In this document: positions 1 through 5,465 of the stretch, piece by piece
Position numbering within the stretch: the first letter of the stretch is position 1
How the letters are laid out: each line of letters starts with the position of its first letter
NCBI GenBank assembly: GCA_947374445.1
Contig: CANCBY010000100.1
Location: 1-8,327 of the forward strand
DNA length: 8,327 bases
Origin: Pseudobdellovibrionaceae bacterium
Lineage (GTDB): Bacteria; Bdellovibrionota; Bdellovibrionia; Bdellovibrionales; Bdellovibrionaceae
Direction: 5' to 3'
Notes under the pieces: generated by a model
Told to the model about the DNA's origin: nothing
The model's database searches: none
The model's input: only the letters and a program-made list of their open reading frames with translations
Position numbers and translations under genes: made by a program

Positions 1-353
1 TTGCTCCAAATTTCTTTCAAGGTAAAATATTTTCTTTCGTTTTCAAGCTTCAGAGCTTTTTTGACGAGATTGTGCTTGATCTCAACAAGCTCTTTGCCCT
101 CCCAAGCTTCGGGCTGAATCAACCAGGTGAGAACAATCTCTTCTGCTGGCTTGCCTTCAAAGTTTTCTTTGCCGTGCACGACTTGCAGAGCTTCTCGCGC
201 AAAGCTCTCAAAAGGCTTGACCCGACCAGCCTCTTGAATCGGCAACGACTTTAGCCCGTGGCTGCTGGCGTAGACCGAGAACGAGGTCACTGCCGTCAGT
301 AAAAATACACCGCAAAAAAGTATACTCTGACGAATCCAATTAGACTTTTGCAT
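1..353 (-). CDS. ccsA: CcsA-type cytochrome c biogenesis protein, N-terminal part (gene runs off the left edge)
   Basis: This is the first 117 codons of a minus-strand gene starting at ATG 351-353; the rest lies outside the window. The SD-like AAGGAAA lies a few bases upstream, inside the end of resB. The start overlaps the resB stop by 14 nt, which suggests translational coupling. Residues 10-28 form one hydrophobic segment (signal anchor or signal peptide). After it comes a soluble stretch containing LPIQEAGRVKPFESFAREAL (38-57). I recognise this from the periplasmic N-terminal extension of long CcsA proteins that precedes the multi-helix heme-handling domain. Known for the family: CcsA carries the WWD motif and histidines that present heme to apocytochrome c, in a complex with ResB. 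Those residues would be beyond the window, so the call rests on this motif plus the resB neighbour. It could instead be another periplasmic protein fused to a membrane domain. Confidence 0.72.
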   Translation of the reverse strand, partial: MQKSNWIRQSILFCGVFLLTAVTSFSVYASSHGLKSLPIQEAGRVKPFESFAREALQVVHGKENFEGKPAEEIVLTWLIQPEAWEGKELVEIKHNLVKKALKLENERKYFTLKEIWS

Positions 354-1779
354 TCATTTTCCTTGCTGCAGCCGAAGCGGCTTTGCGCCTATCATAAAAA
401 AGCAGAACGATACCTAAAGTTAAAATCAACGAACCTAAATATTTAAGCGGTCTTCCGGGATCATAATTGACAGACAAAACTGATGTGGTCGGCTTGCCGT
501 CTTCTCCGTTTTGAAAACTCGCTTGATAAAAAGTGAGCCCCTTGTGCTTGAGCGGTTCATTCATTGAAATCACATGCGAGCCCGCAAGCCCCGGAACTTC
601 GACAACACTCTGATAAGAAGCCGCGCGGTTGGTACCTGGATAAAGCCCCATCTGAAAATCCGTGAGCTTCATATCAAAGCCCATATCAATGCGCCGATGA
701 GAATAGGCCACAATATAAACGCCCGTCTCGGTGAAGACCTTAATCACATCGTCAAGTGCCACCCAATAATTTTGACCTTTGAATTCAAGCTTAACCGCAG
801 AAGTTGTCAGTGGTGTCGGACGAGGCAAAGATTTAAATTCCCAACGCTCATTCGCTTGAGGAAGATAGCGAAGAACTCTGAACTCGAGATCCATCCAACC
901 CGTGCGGATCACTTGCCCCTCTTGGATCAAACCCGAAAGTGGGGCTCGCTTGGCATCTTTGTACAAAACTGTGTAGCGAAGCCCCTTCGCCAAAGGCTCA
1001 ACATAAAGTTCGTTGGCGCCCTGTGAAGCCTTCGGTGCCGGGCCCAAGTGAAATTGCGCGGGCCCAAAATTATGATGAGCCATCTCGCCTTGTCGCTTTT
1101 GAACCATCCACTCATTGACATTCACTCTTGAATTTTGAATCTGAAACCGAAGAGCAGCCCCCGCTCGCGGATCCTTTGCGGCCTCTACAACTTTGCTTGG
1201 CAAAGCAAACGGCTGATAATCGCTGATTTTAATTTCGCCCTCAAGAATAGGAAGCCTCACCGGCTCAACCGAGGTCGGTCGATGTAAAAAAAAGTCGACT
1301 TCTTTTTCAAAGACTTTGCTGTAGCGATCTCCGTCAAAAGAAGACCAGACAGTGACTTCTGTTTCTGGCAGACGGACATAGCGATTTCCACGGCCAATAT
1401 CAAAAGCCATCGTTCCATCGAGGCCGTATTTCATGGTGAGGACCGAGCCCCAAAGCAAAACTAAAATTCCGATATGAGCCATGACAAAGGAAATATGCTT
1501 TCGCTTCCAGGGCCAACGATCTACCATCACAGCCGTCAAATTTACGGCTAAGAGGCCCATCACGGCAAACATCCATGGCGTTTTGTAAACCCACTTCATA
1601 GCGACTTCAGAATTGTACTCAGCCTCAACAAAAGTTCCGATAGCGATCAAAACAGAAAGCGATGAAATCGTGAAAACTGCAAATTTCAACGACCCCAACA
1701 ATTTAGTGGTTTTATCAAACGTGGTTTTAAATGCCGTACTAAAAGCCACAGCGCCCCCAGAAAATCTTTGGTCTTTCAC
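340..1779 (-). CDS. resB: ResB family cytochrome c biogenesis protein (System II)
   Basis: A 479-residue membrane protein of the ResB/Ccs1 family, which works with CcsA to move heme across the inner membrane and attach it to CXXCH motifs of c-type cytochromes. Three helices lie near the N terminus (about 32-51, 69-87 and 96-115). A large periplasmic domain follows (about 116-443), then a final helix (about 447-461) and a basic tail. The pattern GSLKFAVFTISSLSVLIAIGTF, H102 in helix 3, and the late PLKHKGLTFYQASF and NYDPGRPLKYLG motifs are typical. By analogy with CcsBA, H102 may be a transmembrane heme ligand; this is inference. The start is GTG 1777-1779; a TAA lies eight codons upstream and there is only a distant GGAG. 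A second GTG at 1747-1749 (residue 11) has GGGGG just upstream and is an alternative start. ccsA follows with a 14-nt overlap. In some lineages these two proteins are fused as CcsBA; here they are separate genes. Confidence 0.93.
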   Translation of the reverse strand: MKDQRFSGGAVAFSTAFKTTFDKTTKLLGSLKFAVFTISSLSVLIAIGTFVEAEYNSEVAMKWVYKTPWMFAVMGLLAVNLTAVMVDRWPWKRKHISFVMAHIGILVLLWGSVLTMKYGLDGTMAFDIGRGNRYVRLPETEVTVWSSFDGDRYSKVFEKEVDFFLHRPTSVEPVRLPILEGEIKISDYQPFALPSKVVEAAKDPRAGAALRFQIQNSRVNVNEWMVQKRQGEMAHHNFGPAQFHLGPAPKASQGANELYVEPLAKGLRYTVLYKDAKRAPLSGLIQEGQVIRTGWMDLEFRVLRYLPQANERWEFKSLPRPTPLTTSAVKLEFKGQNYWVALDDVIKVFTETGVYIVAYSHRRIDMGFDMKLTDFQMGLYPGTNRAASYQSVVEVPGLAGSHVISMNEPLKHKGLTFYQASFQNGEDGKPTTSVLSVNYDPGRPLKYLGSLILTLGIVLLFYDRRKAASAAARKMNAKV

Positions 1780-1813
1780 AGTGAGCCAAGCTACTCCGAC
1801 TTAGTGAGGGCGT

Positions 1814-1829
1814 CGAGCACTTTTGCTCG
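1814..1829. repeat. Perfect 6-bp inverted repeat in the resB/hydrolase divergent region
   Basis: CGAGCA (1814-1819) and TGCTCG (1824-1829) are exact reverse complements separated by CTTT, giving a compact GC-rich hairpin. No T-run follows on either strand, so it is not an intrinsic terminator. It lies 35 nt upstream of the resB GTG and just upstream of the promoter-like sequence of the hydrolase. It could be an operator or a 5' UTR hairpin for resB, or chance. Confidence 0.35.
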
Positions 1830-1839
1830 CAGCGATTTC

Positions 1840-1869
1840 TTGACGACATGCTGCCAACTCATTTTAAAT
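1840..1869 (+). promoter_or_regulatory. Sigma-70-like promoter candidate for the alpha/beta-hydrolase gene
   Basis: TTGACG (1840-1845) matches the -35 consensus at 5 of 6 positions. TTAAAT (1864-1869) matches -10 at 4 of 6, with an 18-bp spacer. Transcription would begin near 1876, giving a leader of roughly 70 nt to the ATG at 1945. That start point would leave the upstream in-frame ATG at 1870 out of the transcript, which favours the later start. This is prediction by eye only. Confidence 0.4.
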
Positions 1870-1944
1870 ATGGAAGACTCAAGAAATACAAAGACGCAGG
1901 AACAACCAACTCAACTGACCGGCTTTTACTGGCCCAAGGAGCTC

Positions 1945-2709
1945 ATGACAAAAGCATCCACCGCCCCTCGCAATTGGGTTTGGATTCGTGGCCTGGCCCG
2001 CCACTCTGGACACTGGGCTTACTTTGAGGAAGCCTTCCGCAAAAAGTTTCCTCATGACAACATAGAGATGCTTGATGTCCAAGGAAATGGCACTCAATCG
2101 CATATCCCAAGCTTTCTCACGATCGAAGACAATGTGCGCGATTTGCGCTCAAGATCTCAATTGCTCAGAGCAGGCCCCGTTCATCTTTTGACGATCTCCC
2201 TGGGCTCGATGATCGGAATTGGCTGGGCTGATCTTTTTCCGCAGGATATTGCAAGCCTTACGGTGATGAACACTTCCGATGGTCGCAACTCTTTGCCCTA
2301 TGAACGGCTGCGCCCGCAAAATTTTAAAAAAATTCTGAATGTGCTAACTCACAGCAAGGATCATTTTAAGGTTGAAATGAACATCATGGAAATGATCGCA
2401 CAAAATATTTCGGACAAAACAAAAAAAGAATCTCTGGCTCGCCAGTTTGCAAAGACTCCGCCGACGAGTATTGGCAACCTGACTCGCCAATTGGTGGCGG
2501 CGTCGCTGTTCCGTTTACCTAAAAACCCGCCGCACTTGCCGGTTTTAATCTTGGGCGGAAAGGGCGATCACTTCGTCAATCCAAAATGCAGCGAGAGAAT
2601 TGCCGCGAGCTGGGGCACCAAAGTGCATTGGCACGAGCAAGCGGGGCATGATATTCCACTGGAGTTTCCGGACTGGGTCAATCAGGAGTTAGAACAGTTC
2701 CTCGCTTGA
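1945..2709 (+). CDS. Alpha/beta-fold hydrolase, substrate unknown
   Basis: A 254-residue single-domain alpha/beta hydrolase, soluble and without a signal peptide. The first strand and following loop read WVWIRGLARHSGHW (residues 11-24), resembling the RGL...R..HW opening seen in some small uncharacterised bacterial hydrolases. The nucleophile elbow is T-I-S-L-G with Ser85, so the first glycine of the usual GxSxG is a threonine. The probable acid is Asp208 in GGKGDHF and the probable base His235 in QAGHD, so the triad looks complete. Start choice: ATG 1945 has AAGGAG at 1936-1941 (short spacing) and sits just before the fold. An in-frame ATG at 1870 would add 25 Gln/Thr-rich residues but has no SD and overlaps the predicted -10. 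The ORF can be extended to 1768, but that part would overlap the start of resB. The gene is divergent from resB and converges on the amidohydrolase with a 13-nt gap. The reaction (esterase, lipase or other) cannot be told from the sequence. Confidence 0.82.
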   Translation: MTKASTAPRNWVWIRGLARHSGHWAYFEEAFRKKFPHDNIEMLDVQGNGTQSHIPSFLTIEDNVRDLRSRSQLLRAGPVHLLTISLGSMIGIGWADLFPQDIASLTVMNTSDGRNSLPYERLRPQNFKKILNVLTHSKDHFKVEMNIMEMIAQNISDKTKKESLARQFAKTPPTSIGNLTRQLVAASLFRLPKNPPHLPVLILGGKGDHFVNPKCSERIAASWGTKVHWHEQAGHDIPLEFPDWVNQELEQFLA

Positions 2710-2722
2710 TCTTTTTGCCGAA

Positions 2723-3535
2723 TTAAGTAATCAGCTTCGAAGACGCAATTCGCTGCAATGCTTGAGTGACTTGCTTTTGCACTTTTTCGGCCTTTTCGGG
2801 AATCCACTTCTTCGTCTTCTCATCCATATACAAAGCGCGATTCATTTCTACTTGCAAAGCCTGCTGCCCAAGATCGGGCCTGCCATATTGCTCGCTGACT
2901 CGCCCTCCGAGATAGGGCCAGTTATAAGCAACACGAAAACCCGCTCGCGCATAGGATGAAATTACAAGATCAACAAATTCAGGATCACAACTTTTTTGCT
3001 GGCAATCACTCACCACAATCTCGGCGCGAATCTCACCCGGATCGCGATGCATTTTTGTGCCAAGAGAGGGCATGCTGTGCGCATCCAAGTGATAAACTTT
3101 TTTGTGGCCCGATAAAAATAATTTTTCATACTGATTCCGAACACTTTTGTGAAAAGGTTCATAAATTAAATCGACTAATTTTTGATGCAATTCTTTGCTC
3201 ATCGGCGTTTTCATCAGCGGCTGATTGTAAGTCGTCACCACCCAATGAAAACCGCGGTTGTTTGAGCCCGAAAGATTTGGATTCCCCTGAACTGAATCGC
3301 AATCAATATCTTCAGGAATTCGATTTAAATCCGCCGCATACCTATGCCACTCTGTTTTGACACACGGAATGCCACCTGCAGCAAGCCCTGGCTCATAAAG
3401 TCGATCAACAAAACGATCAACATCGCACATCAGAATTTCTTCGGGCAATGCATTAAGCCACCGACATTCATCAGGTACTCTTTCGCCTGCGTGGGGAATT
3501 GTCACAAAAAATGGTTTTGGCTTAAGTTGATTCAT
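2723..3535 (-). CDS. N-formylglutamate amidohydrolase family protein
   Basis: A 270-residue soluble protein matching the N-formylglutamate amidohydrolase (FGase, HutG2-like) family. Known members hydrolyse N-formyl-L-glutamate to formate and glutamate in histidine breakdown. The family is related to zinc carboxypeptidase-like folds. Motifs in order: IPHAGERVP (13-21), CDVDRFVDRLYEP (37-49), HRYAADLNR (64-72), HLDAHSMPS (149-157), VVSD (174-177), NWPYLGGRVSEQYGRP (205-220) and QVEMNRALYMDE (228-239). The family's conserved blocks all appear present. The start is ATG 3533-3535 with GAAGG about 9 nt upstream. No other histidine-utilisation gene (hutH, hutU, hutI) is in the window, so the true substrate could be another N-acyl amino acid. 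It ends 13 nt from the convergent hydrolase gene, with no room for a private terminator, and starts 41 nt from the divergent cobalamin gene. Confidence 0.88.
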   Translation of the reverse strand: MNQLKPKPFFVTIPHAGERVPDECRWLNALPEEILMCDVDRFVDRLYEPGLAAGGIPCVKTEWHRYAADLNRIPEDIDCDSVQGNPNLSGSNNRGFHWVVTTYNQPLMKTPMSKELHQKLVDLIYEPFHKSVRNQYEKLFLSGHKKVYHLDAHSMPSLGTKMHRDPGEIRAEIVVSDCQQKSCDPEFVDLVISSYARAGFRVAYNWPYLGGRVSEQYGRPDLGQQALQVEMNRALYMDEKTKKWIPEKAEKVQKQVTQALQRIASSKLIT

Positions 3536-3542
3536 TTGAGTT

Positions 3543-3575
3543 GACCTTCAGTGCGACCAGGCTAACCTGAAGATC
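3543..3575. repeat. Imperfect inverted repeat spanning the divergent 41-nt gap
   Basis: GACCTTCAG (3543-3551) and CTGAAGATC (3567-3575) are reverse complements at 8 of 9 positions, with a 15-nt spacer. Each arm carries the SD of one divergent gene: GAAGG for the amidohydrolase on the minus strand and GAAG for the cobalamin gene on the plus strand. A smaller perfect repeat, CAGG-CTAA-CCTG (3558-3569), overlaps it. No clear -35/-10 pair fits within the 41 nt, so any promoters probably lie inside the opposing coding sequences. The symmetry may only reflect two similar SDs, or may be an operator. Confidence 0.35.
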
Positions 3576-3576
3576 T

Positions 3577-4164
3577 ATGAAAATCTATACCAAATTCGGC
3601 GATCAAGGGCAGACCCGCCTCGTCGGCGGCGAATGCGTTCAAAAAAATAATCCTCGCGTTGAGTGCTATGGTACTGTCGACGAATTGAATAGCACTTTGG
3701 GTCTAGCTCTATCTCAAATTCAAAACGAATCCCCGCAAAATTTGCTGCGTCTTCGCGATGAGCTGATCCGCATTCAAAATGAACTTTTCAATCTCGGAAG
3801 CCTGCTCGCCTGCGAAAATGCCGAGACTCTGCCGCTTCTGCCAGCGCTTCAGGAATCGCACATTAAAAATATTGAAGCTCAAATTGATCATATGACGCAA
3901 GATCTAGCGCCGCTAAAAAACTTTATTCTTCCGGGGGGAAGCTCGCTGGCGGCAGCCCTGCACCTGGCCAGAACAATTTGTCGAAGGGCTGAGCGCAATA
4001 CTGTCGGCCTAATTGAAACTTTGCACTCAAAATTGAGTCCCGCAGAAACGATCTGCCTCAACACTTGTCTGATCTACCTCAATCGCCTGAGCGATTATTT
4101 ATTCACGGCAGCCCGCTTTGCTAATTTTTCAGTTAGCATCGACGACCAGGTCTGGAAAAAATGA
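3577..4164 (+). CDS. pduO: PduO-type ATP:cob(I)alamin adenosyltransferase
   Basis: A 195-residue cytoplasmic enzyme of the PduO/MMAB class, which transfers the 5'-deoxyadenosyl group of ATP to cob(I)alamin to make coenzyme B12. The N-terminal ATP-binding motif TKFGDQGQTRLVGG (5-18) is intact, as is YGTVDELNS (31-39). FILPGG (116-121) is followed by ARTICRRAER (131-140), whose R132, R136 and E139 appear to align with human MMAB Arg186, Arg190 and Glu193. The cobalamin-side motif YLNRLSDYLFTAAR (167-180) is also intact. Length is normal for the family and a working enzyme is expected. The start ATG 3577 has GAAG four bases upstream. The stop overlaps the ATG of the next gene (ATGA, 4161-4164), so the two are very likely one operon. 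No B12 biosynthesis or B12-dependent enzyme gene is in the window, so it may serve salvage for a mutase or reductase encoded elsewhere. Confidence 0.95.
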   Translation: MKIYTKFGDQGQTRLVGGECVQKNNPRVECYGTVDELNSTLGLALSQIQNESPQNLLRLRDELIRIQNELFNLGSLLACENAETLPLLPALQESHIKNIEAQIDHMTQDLAPLKNFILPGGSSLAAALHLARTICRRAERNTVGLIETLHSKLSPAETICLNTCLIYLNRLSDYLFTAARFANFSVSIDDQVWKK

Positions 4165-5288
4165 TTTTAGATCTTGCTGGCCCCTCTGACAATTCGGAGC
4201 TCTTAAGTTTTTTCAAAGAGTTTCCCGTCAAAGGAGTTGTGGAGTTCAAGCTAGATCGCTTGCAGGATTATTTCGGTCCTTACAAGCTCCACTCGGATGA
4301 GTTTCAGACTTATGTTTTGCGCGATAAAGCACATAAAATACAAGCGACCGCGAGCTTTGTGTTTCGCCAAGTGATGCAGGATGGGATTGTGCAAAAGATC
4401 GCTCTGGCAACTGATCTTCGAGTGTCGTCCAACAGAAATGCAATGCTGCAGTGGTCAGGATACATTTTGCCAGTCATGGAAAAAATCAGCAAAGAACAAA
4501 ATGTATCTCAATTTTTTTCTATTATCAATTTGACCGAACCTGCTGGGATCAATCTTTTTTTGCGCCCACGAACCATGAAACGCCCCATGCCTAGGTCTTA
4601 TCTTTATCGAAGATTTAATCTGACCACTATTCATGGCAAGTTTCCCTTGGCCCCAAAATCATTGCCTCATGTAAAAATTCGCCGCGGAAGCGAACAAAAT
4701 CTTGAATCTCTTTTAGCTTACATTCTAAAAAGATCTCAATATCGTCCTTTTGCAAGCGTTTGGGACCTTGAAAGCCTGAATAAAAAAATATTACGCATTC
4801 CGGGCTTTAAACTGTCTGATTTTTTAATCGCCTACGATTCCAATGAAAATGTCATCGGCTGCATGGCTCCTTGGAGCTTCAGTGGAATTCAAGATTGGAT
4901 CCCTCGCTCTTACACTTTGCGAGCTCACAACTTTCGCCAATTCTTAAAGTTCGGTAGCGTTCTTGGATGGACTCGCAAGCTCTCAAAACCAATCCGCTCA
5001 ACGGGTCTCGAAGCACCACTTCAGTTTCAATATTTGACCCATATTCATGTCGACAACGAAGACATCTTTGAAAGCCTAGTTCACTCCGCTTATCAAAATG
5101 CCAAAGCAGAAGAATTTTTGTGTTATGCGCAAATACAACAAGATATTCGTCTCTTGCCTCCAGCCAGCTGGATCACAAGCCAAATACCGCATGCCATTTA
5201 TGCCATGCTACCTCCGCGCAAAGACCCTCCGGCTTACCTTCACCCTTCCATCAACCTAAATCCTGAAATCGAAGCCTATTTAATCTAA
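4161..5288 (+). CDS. GNAT-like protein, possibly two tandem acetyltransferase-fold domains
   Basis: A 375-residue soluble protein whose function I do not recognise with certainty. The first half (about 25-135) has GNAT features: a strand IQATASFVFRQV (60-71), then IALATDLRVSSNRN (80-93) where GNATs place the core strand and acetyl-CoA loop, a helix, then FFSIINLTEPAGINLF (118-133), resembling the late strand and N..A..F region. The usual Q/RxxGxG/A pyrophosphate loop is not intact; the equivalent stretch reads RNAMLQWSG (92-100). The second half (about 171-350) looks like another such fold, with FLIAYDSNENVIGCMAPW (221-238) and YLTHIHVDNEDIFESLVHSA (291-310). There is no signal peptide or membrane segment. 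The ATG overlaps the adenosyltransferase stop, implying coupled translation, and only a weak SD is visible. It may be a degenerate, non-catalytic or unusual-substrate acetyltransferase. The fold assignment is inference from pattern; the gene itself is certain. Confidence 0.6.
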   Translation: MILDLAGPSDNSELLSFFKEFPVKGVVEFKLDRLQDYFGPYKLHSDEFQTYVLRDKAHKIQATASFVFRQVMQDGIVQKIALATDLRVSSNRNAMLQWSGYILPVMEKISKEQNVSQFFSIINLTEPAGINLFLRPRTMKRPMPRSYLYRRFNLTTIHGKFPLAPKSLPHVKIRRGSEQNLESLLAYILKRSQYRPFASVWDLESLNKKILRIPGFKLSDFLIAYDSNENVIGCMAPWSFSGIQDWIPRSYTLRAHNFRQFLKFGSVLGWTRKLSKPIRSTGLEAPLQFQYLTHIHVDNEDIFESLVHSAYQNAKAEEFLCYAQIQQDIRLLPPASWITSQIPHAIYAMLPPRKDPPAYLHPSINLNPEIEAYLI

Positions 5289-5344
5289 AATTAATCTGGA
5301 AACTCTCTCGACAAAAATAATCCTCCTGCCATCAACAGCGCGCT

Positions 5345-5371
5345 AGACCTAGGTCCCAATAGATCTGTTTT
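5345..5371 (+). terminator. Weak terminator-like hairpin, also a palindrome cluster
   Basis: AGACCTA (5345-5351) can pair with TAGATCT (5360-5366) with one mismatch over an 8-nt loop, followed by GTTTT. This could weakly terminate the adenosyltransferase/GNAT-like operon, whose last stop is 57 nt upstream. The same stretch contains the perfect palindromes GACCTAGGTC (5346-5355) and AGATCT (5361-5366). A third palindrome, AACTAGTT, lies at 5381-5388. An operator reading is equally possible. The stem is weak and the T-run short. Confidence 0.25.
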
Positions 5372-5407
5372 CATACCAAGAACTAGTTGGTTTTGTTAGG
5401 ATTTGCC

Positions 5408-5449
5408 ATGCTCAAGACTAGGCTCGACAGAAAGTCAGGTGAGTTTTGA
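5408..5449 (+). other. 13-codon upstream ORF with its own SD, ahead of gspC
   Basis: ATG 5408 opens a reading frame of 13 codons (MLKTRLDRKSGEF) ending at TGA 5447-5449, in a different frame from gspC. An SD-like TAGGA lies at 5397-5401, six bases before the ATG. The stop is 4 nt upstream of the gspC SD and 16 nt upstream of the gspC TTG, so terminating ribosomes could reinitiate there. A +1 shift at the final TTT TGA would continue into the gspC frame as EFENGEIKLASN. It may therefore be a leader peptide, the true N terminus of GspC joined by a frameshift, or chance. Confidence 0.4.
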
Positions 5450-5465
5450 AAATGGAGAGATCAAA

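Noticed and set aside
72..254. 60-codon plus-strand frame near the left edge
   Set aside because: Antisense to the ccsA start, whose minus-strand translation gives a signal anchor plus a family motif.
574..1026. 150-codon plus-strand open frame antisense to resB
   Set aside because: It is rich in Arg, His and Ile with no recognisable motif and lies wholly inside the well-supported resB gene on the other strand.
1768..1944. Extended N terminus of the hydrolase from ATG 1768
   Set aside because: It would overlap the start of resB, lacks an SD, and encodes residues unlike a hydrolase N terminus.
2710..2722. Search for a bidirectional terminator between the convergent genes
   Set aside because: The 13-nt gap has no inverted repeat; any termination would have to occur within coding sequence or be Rho-dependent.
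2956..3360. 134-codon plus-strand open frame antisense to the amidohydrolase
   Set aside because: No domain, odd Cys/His/Ser-rich composition, and fully covered by conserved motifs of the opposite-strand gene.
5280..5297. Direct repeat TTAATCT spaced by AAAA at the end of the GNAT-like gene
   Set aside because: Only two 7-bp copies in AT-rich sequence; compatible with chance.
5321..5327. TCCTCCT, a perfect SD on the minus strand (anti-SD on the plus)
   Set aside because: The only nearby minus-strand start gives a frame of about seven codons; no gene follows.
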